Below are positions 1-8,376 of a DNA stretch of 51,889 nt, in pieces. The first letter of the stretch is position 1, and every line of letters begins with the position of its first letter. The notes under the pieces were generated by a model that did no database searches, was not told where the DNA came from, and was given only the letters and a program-made list of their open reading frames with translations. A program made the position numbers and the translations under genes. The DNA comes from Candidatus Zixiibacteriota bacterium (lineage in GTDB: Bacteria; Zixibacteria; MSB-5A5; CAIYYT01): NCBI GenBank assembly GCA_020853795.1, contig JADYYF010000027.1, forward strand, positions 1-51,889, written 5' to 3'.

Positions 1-1852
1 ACCGCGCGGTCACATCGTGAGGCTCCGTCGCCAACCGTCCTTCCGCCAGGTGCCGCGCCTCCGCGAAATCGCCCTTGCGGAAACAGACCATCGCCAAATG
101 CGTCTGCACGTCGAGATGATCCGGCCGGCGCTCGGCCACTTGCCGGAAATACTGCTCCGCCAGGTCCAGCCGCTCCTGATCTTCATAGATCAGTCCCAAG
201 CTGAACAGCGCCGTGACCTGATCGGCCGCGTGAATCAGAATGTAATTCGTCGTTTCTTTGCCGGGATCATATGCATCCGCCGCGGCGAGATAGCGCTGAT
301 AGGACGCAATCGCCTTCGGAAAATCGCGCTGCGCCGCGTGGATGTGTCCGAGTGCAAACAGCGGATCGATGTAATTGGGATCGTACTTTAACGCCCGCTG
401 CGCACATTGCTCGGCGCGCTCAAATTCTTTCAAGAAGAAGTACGCCGAAGTCATCTGGTCGAGCGCCATCAAGTGAATATGCCGTTGGTTCGCATCGTCG
501 GCGTTGGTATTGGCGACGGCGCGGCCCGCGTGATCCAGAATTTGCCGGCACACGTCTTCCGGCGGCGACTGATGTTCGCCGCGCAGCAACTGCGCCAAAT
601 TGAAATTGGCGAATGCGTTATTCGGATTCTCCTTGAGTTGCGCCTGCAATAGTTCCTTGCTGCGGGCGATCTTCTTGGTCATCTCGGTCCAGTCGAGCCC
701 GTAACCGTAGTGGATCAGCCGCGCATCGACGCGCAGGATCGGCTCACTCGCCGGCAATCGCAGCTCGTTGTGCACGATCCCCTCGTAACGCAAGTTGAGC
801 TTGCGCCGCCACAACCGTACCGACGGCAAGAAAGAGGTAAACTCGCCGGTGCGCGTATGTTTGTTGTGCACCGAAATCGATAAGATGTTCGTGTCGGGGA
901 TACATAGCGCCAGCCGCAACTTGTCCAGGTCCTCGCGCACCATCTCTTCGTCGGCGTCAAGGATGAAGATCCATTCCCCAGTTGCGTAGCTGAGAGACTG
1001 GTTGCGATGCAACGAGAAATCGTTCTGCCACGGATGCTGATAGACCTTGGCGCCGAAGCTCTCGGCAATCTCCATCGTCCGGTCGGTCGAACCCGTGTCG
1101 ACGATGATCATCTCGTCTACGAAATCCTTCACGCTGTTCAGGCACTGCGGTAGGAACTTCTCCTCGTTCTTGACGATCATGCACAGCGACACGCGCTCCG
1201 GTCCCGCCAGATCGCGCCCCAGCTTGGCCAGGTCGCGCTTCTCCGTCGCCTGCACCAGCCCGGCGCTGATCGCTCGCCGTTGCCCCGCTCGGTCGCCGCG
1301 CCGCCGGCACATCTCGCCCTGCGCGATGTAAAACTCGGCAATGTCCTGGCGACACGCAGTGGCGTGCTCGAGGATCGACTGCGCCAACGGATAATCGGCG
1401 CGTTTGGCTGCCGTTTCCGCCGCTGCCACGATCGCATCGCGGCATTCATACAACAGTTGCCCGAACGCGCTGCTCAGCTCCCGTTGCCATTCCGCGCCCG
1501 CCGCATACTTGCGCCACAACTGCAGACAATGGACCGACTGCGCAAATGATGCCGCCGTCACGATCTCCAGCCGATCGAGCGACCGCGACGCAGTCTTGGC
1601 CGCTCGCAGCGATTCGACTGTTGTCTGCGCTGCGTTCATCCGCCCTTGCCGATAGGCACTCCAGCCGCCGATCACCAGCGCCTGCGCGGTTGTCTCTTCG
1701 CCCACCGCCGCCGGCTGGTCGCGCAGCGGTGCGGTCAATTGCACGCACTCGGCGTAGGCGCCGCTGTCATATAACGCAAATACCGCCTCTACCCCGCCGG
1801 ACAGCACCGGTCGGGCTTGCGGCTGTTCCTGCACCTTGGTCTTCTTGCTCAC
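1..1852 (-). CDS. TPR-containing family 2 glycosyltransferase (partial, runs off left edge)
   Basis: I translated this reading frame by hand. It opens with a GTG at 1852 that overlaps the TGA of the upstream glycosyltransferase by 4 nt (GTGA), and it runs without a stop to the window edge, so only about 617 codons are visible. The first 220 residues are helical and repeat-like. Then comes a GT2 (GT-A fold) core starting SLCMIVKNEEKFLPQCL, with VDTGSTDRT and the metal-binding LDADEE at about residue 297. TPR-like helices follow. Such proteins transfer sugar from a nucleotide sugar to an acceptor. Its place at the end of a flagellar operon beside fliW and flgL suggests flagellin glycosylation, which is an inference. 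The C-terminus and acceptor are unknown. Confidence 0.85.
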   Translation of the reverse strand, partial: MSKKTKVQEQPQARPVLSGGVEAVFALYDSGAYAECVQLTAPLRDQPAAVGEETTAQALVIGGWSAYRQGRMNAAQTTVESLRAAKTASRSLDRLEIVTAASFAQSVHCLQLWRKYAAGAEWQRELSSAFGQLLYECRDAIVAAAETAAKRADYPLAQSILEHATACRQDIAEFYIAQGEMCRRRGDRAGQRRAISAGLVQATEKRDLAKLGRDLAGPERVSLCMIVKNEEKFLPQCLNSVKDFVDEMIIVDTGSTDRTMEIAESFGAKVYQHPWQNDFSLHRNQSLSYATGEWIFILDADEEMVREDLDKLRLALCIPDTNILSISVHNKHTRTGEFTSFLPSVRLWRRKLNLRYEGIVHNELRLPASEPILRVDARLIHYGYGLDWTEMTKKIARSKELLQAQLKENPNNAFANFNLAQLLRGEHQSPPEDVCRQILDHAGRAVANTNADDANQRHIHLMALDQMTSAYFFLKEFERAEQCAQRALKYDPNYIDPLFALGHIHAAQRDFPKAIASYQRYLAAADAYDPGKETTNYILIHAADQVTALFSLGLIYEDQERLDLAEQYFRQVAERRPDHLDVQTHLAMVCFRKGDFAEARHLAEGRLATEPHDVTAR

Positions 1853-3441
1853 GCAACTCCCTTCGCCCGGTCGCGGCCAACGACAGTCGCGATCAATTGC
1901 TCAATCTTCGCCTGTTGCTGATTCTGCTCGAAATTCTTGAGGATGTGCTCGCGACAGTCGCGTCCCAACTTTCGCCGGTCGGCGCGCTCCAGCTCTTGCA
2001 GCAAGCGCACACAGTCTTCCGGCGTCGAGTAAATGTATTGCCGCGGATACAAATATTCCGCCCCCAGCCAATCGTGAATCAGCGGCAGCACCCCGCTGGC
2101 CATTCCTTCCGCAATCGAATAGTGGAACGACTCGAACAGCGAAGTCGAAATGACGTAGTCCTTATCGCACAGGTACGCCGGGATATCTTCCACCCAGCCG
2201 TCAAACTGCACGGGCAGGTTCAGCCGCGGCAGCAGGTGCGCGAAGTAGACCTGGATGCGCGGATCCTGGTGCTCGCCCGCAATGTGGAACGTATAACCCG
2301 GATCGTAGTCGTGGATCGCCTTGAAGCAATACAACAGCAGCGCCGGATTCTTCTTGTAGTTGATGTATCCGATCGAGCAAATCTTCTTCCCGAGCGGCTT
2401 GCTCTTTGGAATGTCAAAACGGTCGCAATCTACGCCGTTGAAAATCACCGACTGGGGAATCGTGACCGGCACGTTGAACCCGAGCAAATCCTGCACCGAG
2501 CGATTGACAAACACCAGATGATCGACCTTGCTCCACTCCACCTGCCGCGGTAGTTCGGTGAAAACCTCGTAACTGTGCAGGCGGCAGACGATCTTGCACG
2601 TCTTCGGCAGCTTCGTCGCCTGGATCAACAATTGATCGCACCATTCGAACCAGGCTAAGTCACACCGTTCCAGCGCCGCGCTCATCTCCTCCGCCGTCGG
2701 CGTGGAATAAACCGTTACCTCGTGGTCACGCTTCAGCCGTTCGATCACCGGATCGATGAACATCCGGTGCGTCGCAAAAAACGCCAGCTTCAGCGCCGCC
2801 GGCTTGGCCTGCACCGAAGTCTTGTCATCCGTTGCTGGGCCTGCACTCTGCTCTGCCCACGTCATCAATTTCTGATCGCGCCCCCAGCGCCGGGTGTACA
2901 GCGCGCAGCCGCGCTCAAAGCTCTCCTGATCGTTGCTGCGCCGGCAAAAATCGAGATAATTCTGGAACAGGCGTTTGCTCGCCGATGGCAGCTTCAGCCC
3001 GCGCTCGTACATCAAGCGCGCCGCCGGATCGTTATCCGACTGCTCCTCGAGCACGGCCAGATCATTGATCACGCCGCTGTTTTCCGGCTCCAACAACAGG
3101 GCCCGGTGAAGGTACTCCTTCGCTTTCTCAAGCAATTGCTGCTCGGTCGCGACAATCGCCAGATTGTGCAGGATTTCGAGATTCTTGGGATCGAGGTGGT
3201 GTGCCTTGAGGAAATGTTTCTCCGCCTGCGGCAGGTCCCCGCTCTGGCGCAGGACGAGCGCGGCGTGGACATGCATCTCCACCGATTGCGGTGCCCGCGC
3301 GCACCCCTGCGTCAGCAGCTTGGCGGCGGCTTGATAGTCGCGATTCTGAATCGCATCGGTCGCCTGGTCGAGCAGGCGGGCCAGCTCAGCGCCGGCGGTC
3401 TCGGGCTGTACGGGGGACTTTGTCCGAACTTCTGGGCTCAT
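1849..3441 (-). CDS. TPR domain plus GT-B (GT4-like) glycosyltransferase
   Basis: The protein has 530 residues. Residues 1-190 are TPR-like (helical pairs such as AEKHFLKAHHLDPKNLEIL), which usually bind a protein partner. The rest looks like a GT-B glycosyltransferase, with IFNGVDCDRF, a nucleotide-sugar-binding half starting KKICSIGYINYKKNP, and a late ESFHYSIAEGMASG segment resembling the E-x7-E region of GT4 enzymes. I chose the ATG at 3441 because AGGAG sits 7 nt ahead of it; an in-frame ATG at 3459 has no such site. It is translationally coupled to the next glycosyltransferase (GTGA overlap). Flagellin modification is the likely role from context; donor sugar and target cannot be read. 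Confidence 0.85.
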   Translation of the reverse strand: MSPEVRTKSPVQPETAGAELARLLDQATDAIQNRDYQAAAKLLTQGCARAPQSVEMHVHAALVLRQSGDLPQAEKHFLKAHHLDPKNLEILHNLAIVATEQQLLEKAKEYLHRALLLEPENSGVINDLAVLEEQSDNDPAARLMYERGLKLPSASKRLFQNYLDFCRRSNDQESFERGCALYTRRWGRDQKLMTWAEQSAGPATDDKTSVQAKPAALKLAFFATHRMFIDPVIERLKRDHEVTVYSTPTAEEMSAALERCDLAWFEWCDQLLIQATKLPKTCKIVCRLHSYEVFTELPRQVEWSKVDHLVFVNRSVQDLLGFNVPVTIPQSVIFNGVDCDRFDIPKSKPLGKKICSIGYINYKKNPALLLYCFKAIHDYDPGYTFHIAGEHQDPRIQVYFAHLLPRLNLPVQFDGWVEDIPAYLCDKDYVISTSLFESFHYSIAEGMASGVLPLIHDWLGAEYLYPRQYIYSTPEDCVRLLQELERADRRKLGRDCREHILKNFEQNQQQAKIEQLIATVVGRDRAKGVA

Positions 3442-3507
3442 GCAATCTCCTATTTGCACTGCGCGCCGCAGCTCTGATCGGAATCCATCGGATCATGACG
3501 GCTGCGA

Positions 3508-3990
3508 CTATGCGATTTGCACCGGCGAGGCCGGCTTCGCGCTGGGCGCCAACTGCTGGCGTTCCAACTGGCGCACGATTGAATGTTGTACCGAGTAGGC
3601 GCTGTCGGTCAGCACGATCTGTTTGACTCTGTTGTTCCCGCGATTGATCAGGATCGGGCCCTGCAGGTTGACCGACATCTGCTCGAATTGCTCCGGGATC
3701 GTCACGATCACGTAGACCTCGACGTCGCTCGGCTGGGCCACACCGATGTCGGCCACTTCCTTCGCATGGACTACCACTTTGTAATCGGGGAAGAAGATCA
3801 CCGGACTGACGACGACAAACGCCAATTCCGGCGCGTCGACGCACTGCAACCAGCGGAAGGGGCGGCACTCGGGGACATCGACCAGCACGAACCGTTCGAG
3901 ACCCTCGAAGCCGAGCAAGCCTTTGGGAACCATCAGCACTTCCTCTTCGCCGATTTCCATCACTCCGAATTGCCGCGTTTGCAGTTCCAT
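3508..3990 (-). CDS. fliW: Flagellar assembly factor FliW
   Basis: The 160-residue protein matches FliW along its length: MELQTRQFGVMEIGEEEVL at the start, then GLLGFEGLERFVLVD, and LQGPILINRGNNRVKQIVL near the C-terminus. In Bacillus and Campylobacter FliW binds either flagellin or CsrA, so free flagellin releases FliW to inhibit CsrA. The C-terminal tail (about 25 residues, ending SAKPASPVQIA) is slightly longer than usual. The start has GAGGAAG just upstream. It lies 6 nt behind flgL, and csrA is one gene further upstream, the classic FliW-CsrA partnership. Confidence 0.95.
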   Translation of the reverse strand: MELQTRQFGVMEIGEEEVLMVPKGLLGFEGLERFVLVDVPECRPFRWLQCVDAPELAFVVVSPVIFFPDYKVVVHAKEVADIGVAQPSDVEVYVIVTIPEQFEQMSVNLQGPILINRGNNRVKQIVLTDSAYSVQHSIVRQLERQQLAPSAKPASPVQIA

Positions 3991-3996
3991 TCTTCC

Positions 3997-5925
3997 TCAC
4001 TCAATGAAATTCAGAAGCGACGGCTGCAGAATCTTCGCCGCCGAACTGAGCGCCGCCTGATAGGCGTTTTCCTGCATCGCCAGATCGGTGATCAGCTTGG
4101 TGATGTCTGCGTCTTCCACTTCCGATAGCAGTTTCGTGTAATTGACTTCGTATTCTTCCAGCCGCGTTAGCGTCGTCTCCATCCGGATCACTTTCGCTCC
4201 CGCCGAAGCGCGCTCATTGAGCACCACGTTCAGCGCCGAATCGAGGGTACCGACCAGCTCCGATACCGTCTGGCGGTCGTCGCTGCGCAGCGCATCGACC
4301 AGCAGAATCATCGTGCCCAGCACGTCCGCCGCGCCCGCAATCCCCAGCGACGTCGCCGCCCGGTTCTCGTCGGTATTCGCAATGGTCAGCGTTCGCGTCG
4401 GATCATTATTGGCAACCTGGATACCGGTTCCGGCCGGGTTGATTGAGGCCGTGATCGCCAGCCCGGAGTTGTTGATCGCGTCGAGAAAATCCTGCACCGT
4501 CACCAGCGCCGGATTGGACGTATCGATCACCACGTTCGCCTCGCCGTGCGCAATGCGCAACTGGCCGCGAGCGATTCCGAGATTGTTCTGCAGCTGCGAC
4601 AACAGCGTCGTGGGCTGAATTTGCGGGGTCAGGCTGCTGCCAACGCGGTTGTAAGTGAACTGCCCGACAATACCGAGATCGGCCGCCGTCGTCTCCCCCG
4701 TCGCGCTCTCGCCCACGGTAAACGACGGTTCCGGATTGAGCGGATTTCCCGCCAGCATTGGATTGATCGAACCGTTCAATCCCAGATTGGCCGCGGTGCT
4801 TTCGTTTGCTGAGGTTTCTTCCACCAGCAGCCCCAGCGGAGTGCCGTTGCTGTCGGTAATATTGATGCCGGTGCTGGTGCCGTTGAGCGCCGCCGTCACG
4901 TTATTCACCCCGGCCGCCGCCAACTGCGTGTTGATCGCCGTGATGGCATCACCGACGGTAATTGCGCCGGTCAGATCGATCGTCACATTGATTGCGCTCG
5001 CGCCGTCACGGATCACGAAGCGCCCCGGTTGCATATCGACGCCGCCGCCCTGATTCAGGTTCGCCAACGGTGTCGTCAGCGCAATCTCCGGCCGGTCCAC
5101 CGCCACGAAGCGGATATTATTCCCTTCCAGACCGAGTGATGCGGTCAGGTTGGTGATCCCGGCTGCGGTCAATTGCGTGTTGATCGCCGTCAGTACGTCG
5201 GCAACCGTCGTCGCGGCGCTGACGTCGATGGTCGCCGTGATGCCCAGATTATCGTCGCGAATCGTGAAGGTTCCCGGCGCCAGGTCGATGCCGGTCCCGC
5301 CGTTAAGCGTGGCCAACGGTGTCGCGCCGATGATCCCCGCATTCAGATTACTGGTGGCGCCGATCACTTGGAACGGCTTGGTCAGCAGGTTCGAGCCGAC
5401 CGTATTGATTTGCACCTTGGCTTTGGAATCGATCGTGTACGAGATGTTCCCGTCGTCCCCCCGATAGACAACGCCGTTGGCCGCCGACTCAAACGGCTTC
5501 GTACGCGTGCGGTAGCCCCCGAACAGGTAGTTGTTCTGCAATTGCGAGTTACCCGCTGCCAGCGTCTGCTCGAGCAGCGACTGGATCTCATTCGCCGCCG
5601 CCTCTCGCGCCACGGCGTCATAGGTGTCGTTCGACATTTCTACGGCCAGCGCCTTGGCGTCCTGGATCGCCACGTTGACGTCGTTGAGCGCCAGATCGGT
5701 CGATGCCAGCCAGGTTTGTCCGATCGAGATATTGGCCTTGAATTGCGTGATCTCGCTCAGACGCTCGCGGTACGACAGATCCTTGATCGTGCCGATCGGA
5801 TCGTCCGACACCTTATTGATGCGCCGATTCGTCGACATCTGGTTCTGCAGCTTGAAGAACCGATCAATATTGCGCGTCAGGTTGAAGACAACCTGATTCG
5901 CGATCATTTCGTGGGTTACCCGCAT
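3997..5925 (-). CDS. flgL: Flagellar hook-associated protein 3 (FlgL), enlarged
   Basis: FlgL is the junction protein between hook and filament. The N-terminal helical D0/D1 part (about 1-150, MRVTHEMIANQVVFNL) and C-terminal D1/D0 part (about 535-642, ending AAKILQPSLLNFIE) are typical. Between them lies an insertion of nearly 400 residues, making 642 in total against roughly 300 in enteric FlgL. The insert carries three flagellin hook-IN-like repeats at about 203-265, 286-347 and 441-500, each with a pattern like PGTFTIRDD followed by VADVLTAINTQLTAAGI. These probably form surface-exposed domains. It sits between csrA and fliW in the same operon. Confidence 0.93.
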   Translation of the reverse strand: MRVTHEMIANQVVFNLTRNIDRFFKLQNQMSTNRRINKVSDDPIGTIKDLSYRERLSEITQFKANISIGQTWLASTDLALNDVNVAIQDAKALAVEMSNDTYDAVAREAAANEIQSLLEQTLAAGNSQLQNNYLFGGYRTRTKPFESAANGVVYRGDDGNISYTIDSKAKVQINTVGSNLLTKPFQVIGATSNLNAGIIGATPLATLNGGTGIDLAPGTFTIRDDNLGITATIDVSAATTVADVLTAINTQLTAAGITNLTASLGLEGNNIRFVAVDRPEIALTTPLANLNQGGGVDMQPGRFVIRDGASAINVTIDLTGAITVGDAITAINTQLAAAGVNNVTAALNGTSTGINITDSNGTPLGLLVEETSANESTAANLGLNGSINPMLAGNPLNPEPSFTVGESATGETTAADLGIVGQFTYNRVGSSLTPQIQPTTLLSQLQNNLGIARGQLRIAHGEANVVIDTSNPALVTVQDFLDAINNSGLAITASINPAGTGIQVANNDPTRTLTIANTDENRAATSLGIAGAADVLGTMILLVDALRSDDRQTVSELVGTLDSALNVVLNERASAGAKVIRMETTLTRLEEYEVNYTKLLSEVEDADITKLITDLAMQENAYQAALSSAAKILQPSLLNFIE

Positions 5926-5928
5926 AGC

Positions 5929-6069
5929 TTAGTCTTCGTAAAAGACAAATCCTTCATCCATCGGATTCGGCTGGCGCTTGTCGTCGCCGCCCCGCGTCTG
6001 ATCCTTGATCTTCGGATCGTCCGCGCCCGTCGTGCGCCGCGTCACCGCGGTATCTTTCCCGTCGCGCAT
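5929..6069 (-). CDS. Small charged hypothetical protein between csrA and flgL
   Basis: A 46-codon ORF starts with ATG at 6069 (GGGA about 10 nt upstream), stops 3 nt before flgL and begins 10 nt after csrA, so it fills the gap exactly. The product is hydrophilic and highly charged (DGKD, DDPKIKDQ, GGDDKR) and ends DEGFVFYED. I do not recognise it. The snug fit supports a real gene, but no conserved motif is visible and it may be spurious. Confidence 0.4.
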   Translation of the reverse strand: MRDGKDTAVTRRTTGADDPKIKDQTRGGDDKRQPNPMDEGFVFYED

Positions 6070-6079
6070 TCCTGCTTCC

Positions 6080-6418
6080 CTACGGCTTTCCTTCTGGTCG
6101 TATATCGTCGTTCCGTTCCTTCTTGCTCTTGGAATCGCGATACTCCAGTTCCGACTTGGCGTCAAGGTCCGGCTTGATGTCGCCCTTGAACTTGTTCTTG
6201 AGCATCGTCACCACCGACATCAAGTCCTTCTTCCCCGCCTGCGCGGCTTTGCGATTCTCCTGCTGGATCTTGACGTACACCTCCTCGCGGTGCACGACTA
6301 CCTTCAGGGGCGCGTCGATCCCGAGGCGCACCTGCCGTCCGTAAATCCCCAAAACGGTGACCTTTATGTTGTCACCGATGGTTATGGACTCTCCTAACTT
6401 CCGTGTTAGAATTAACAA
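6080..6418 (-). CDS. csrA: Translational regulator CsrA with C-terminal extension
   Basis: CsrA binds GGA motifs in mRNA leaders and is controlled by FliW. Residues 1-60 are classic: [18 protein letters not shown], then [19 protein letters not shown]. The protein has 112 residues while most CsrA have 60-80; the extra 45 or so are basic and acidic ([16 protein letters not shown]). The start is a TTG at 6418 preceded by GGAGG with 6 nt spacing; no ATG or GTG fits the conserved N-terminus. It lies 18 nt after flgK and upstream of flgL and fliW. In other bacteria this gene limits flagellin (hag) translation. Confidence 0.95.
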   Translation of the reverse strand: MLILTRKLGESITIGDNIKVTVLGIYGRQVRLGIDAPLKVVVHREEVYVKIQQENRKAAQAGKKDLMSVVTMLKNKFKGDIKPDLDAKSELEYRDSKSKKERNDDIRPEGKP

Positions 6419-6436
6419 TCCACCCTCCGTGGTTTG

Positions 6437-7819
6437 TTATCTGGTCATACCCATGCCGTTGATGACAGTGTCGAGGGCGCCGTCGACGAACGTGATTACG
6501 CGCGCCGCCGCCTCGTAAGCCCGTTGAAAACGGATCATCTCGGTGACCTCCTCGTCGATCGAGACTCCCTGCACCGACTGCCGGGCATTGTCCAACTGCG
6601 TAACCAACAGGTCATAATTGTCCTTGAGCGTCTCCGCCTCCTGCGTCTTGATGCCCAGGGTTCCGACCATATTGGCATAGAATTCATTCACCGAAACCGA
6701 ATTGGCGAGCAGCACCCGCGCGTTGCGCAATTCGGAAATCGCCTGCGCATTGCGCGTGTCCCCCGGCTCGCCCGAGAGCGAAGCCGCGATCAGATTCGGA
6801 TCCAGCTCCAGCTCCGGATTGAGCGCGATCGTCTGCGCCGTCAGAAATGTCGGATCAAAGAAATCCACCCCCGTCGAACCGGTCGCGCCGATCCCGCCCC
6901 GGTGAATCGCATTGACCTGCTCGATAATCGTCCGCGCCAGCGTGTCCAGGTTCGCCTGCATCTCCGGGATCGTCTTGTCCCGCAGTTGCTGATTGGCATA
7001 GACCTCGCCGCCGGAAAAATCGATCTCGAAGTTGGTGCCTTCCCAGACCGCGATGGTCTTGGTCGCCCCGCCCTGCTCCAACGTCTTGGTTTCAATCTTC
7101 AGGTTGTCGCCGCCGTCGACCAGCGACATCGAACCGATCAGCACCGCCACCGACCCGTTGTCGCGGTCGATCGTGCGTACCTGCACGATGCTCGACAACT
7201 GGTCGATCAGCAGATCGCGCTGGTCGCGCAAGTCGTTGGCCATGCCGCCGCCGATTTCGGAGCCGGCAATCTGCCGGTTGATCGCCGCAATCTGCGTCGA
7301 CAGTAGATTGATCTCCTGAATCCGGTTCTTGACGTCAGCATCTACGCTCGTGCGCAGATCGGACAACTGGTTGGCGTGCTCGTGAAGCGCATTGATCAAC
7401 ACCTTGGTCTTCTCGACCACCGAGCTGCGCGCCGTCGGGTTCGTCGCCAGGTTCTCCCAACTATTCCAGAAGTCCTGGATCAACTGGTTCAAGCCTTTGT
7501 CGCCCGGCTCGTTGAAAAACAGCTCGATTTGCGCCAGCGACTTGTGCGTCGTTTGCCAGCGCGAGAGATTGCCGTTGTCATTGCGGTATTGCGCGCCGAG
7601 GAACAGGTCGCGCACGTGCCGGACGCTCTGGGCAATCACGCCGGAACCAATACTGCCCTGCGGCGTGTCCAGCGGCAGGGTCTGCGTCAGGCTCACCCGC
7701 TGTCGCGAGTAGCCCGGCGTCGCCGCGTTCGCGACGTTGTGCCCGCTGGTGTTCAGCGCCGTCTGCTGCGCCATCAAGGCGCGCTTGCCCAGCTCCAGCC
7801 CGAAAAACAGTCCTGACAT
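6437..7819 (-). CDS. flgK: Flagellar hook-associated protein 1 (FlgK)
   Basis: The 460-residue FlgK has the diagnostic N-terminus LFFGLELGKRALMAQQTALN then SGHNVANAATPGYSRQRV, and the C-terminal helix with EMIRFQRAYEAAARVI ending in a FlgK-like INGMGMTR. It is the first junction protein on the hook. GGAG lies about 10 nt before the ATG. The length is close to the shorter members of the family. It follows flgN (its secretion chaperone) by 3 nt, so the pair is co-translated. Confidence 0.95.
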   Translation of the reverse strand: MSGLFFGLELGKRALMAQQTALNTSGHNVANAATPGYSRQRVSLTQTLPLDTPQGSIGSGVIAQSVRHVRDLFLGAQYRNDNGNLSRWQTTHKSLAQIELFFNEPGDKGLNQLIQDFWNSWENLATNPTARSSVVEKTKVLINALHEHANQLSDLRTSVDADVKNRIQEINLLSTQIAAINRQIAGSEIGGGMANDLRDQRDLLIDQLSSIVQVRTIDRDNGSVAVLIGSMSLVDGGDNLKIETKTLEQGGATKTIAVWEGTNFEIDFSGGEVYANQQLRDKTIPEMQANLDTLARTIIEQVNAIHRGGIGATGSTGVDFFDPTFLTAQTIALNPELELDPNLIAASLSGEPGDTRNAQAISELRNARVLLANSVSVNEFYANMVGTLGIKTQEAETLKDNYDLLVTQLDNARQSVQGVSIDEEVTEMIRFQRAYEAAARVITFVDGALDTVINGMGMTR

Positions 7820-7822
7820 CTC

Positions 7823-8326
7823 CTATGCTCTCCGATCGACCAGCGCCGTCTTGGCAGCCGGTGCGGCCTTGGTCCTATCCGCGGTATACGTCGTTTGGTT
7901 GACCTGCTCAGTCAAACCCAACTGCGCGATCGTGGTGTTGATGTATTCCATCGACTTTCTGATCAAGAAATCATTGCGCGCCTTGATCGTCGCAATTTGC
8001 TCGTGCAAGGCCAGCAGCGTCGTCTGCAAGGCTTGAATCTGATTCGACTGCGGCTCCGCCACCAGCTTCGTCAATTCGCTCAAGGTCAGATCGGAATGGT
8101 CGCGCCGCAGCTCACCGCAAATCTCTTCCACCAGCGCCCGACGTTCCGTCTCCACGCGTGTCGTCCTAAGCGCCAGTTCTTCCTGATCCCGCGTCACGCT
8201 CTGCAACGCTTCGAGGTTGTTGGCCACCAGCGCGTCTTGCTGTAAATTGAGATAGTGCAGAAACGTCTCGAAGATCTGCACCTCTTCCCCGATCAATTTT
8301 ATCAGCTTGAGAATCTTCGCTTCCAA
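7823..8326 (-). CDS. flgN: Flagellar export chaperone FlgN
   Basis: A 167-residue, almost wholly helical protein starting MEAKILKLIKLIGEEVQIFE, with long heptad-like stretches (LHYLNLQQDALVANNLEALQ and QALQTTLLALHEQIATIKAR). This is the FlgN pattern: a chaperone that holds FlgK and FlgL for the flagellar type III exporter. Sequence conservation in FlgN is low, so the call rests also on its position directly before flgK. The C-terminal tail (TKAAPAAKTALVDRRA) is unstructured. Confidence 0.85.
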   Translation of the reverse strand: MEAKILKLIKLIGEEVQIFETFLHYLNLQQDALVANNLEALQSVTRDQEELALRTTRVETERRALVEEICGELRRDHSDLTLSELTKLVAEPQSNQIQALQTTLLALHEQIATIKARNDFLIRKSMEYINTTIAQLGLTEQVNQTTYTADRTKAAPAAKTALVDRRA

Positions 8327-8376
8327 TGTGACTCCTCTTACACTCTCATTGTCGGACAGTGCGGGAATTTATTAAC

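Noticed and set aside
1546-2553. 335-codon plus-strand ORF
   Set aside because: Antisense to the two glycosyltransferase genes and Arg/Leu-rich without motifs.
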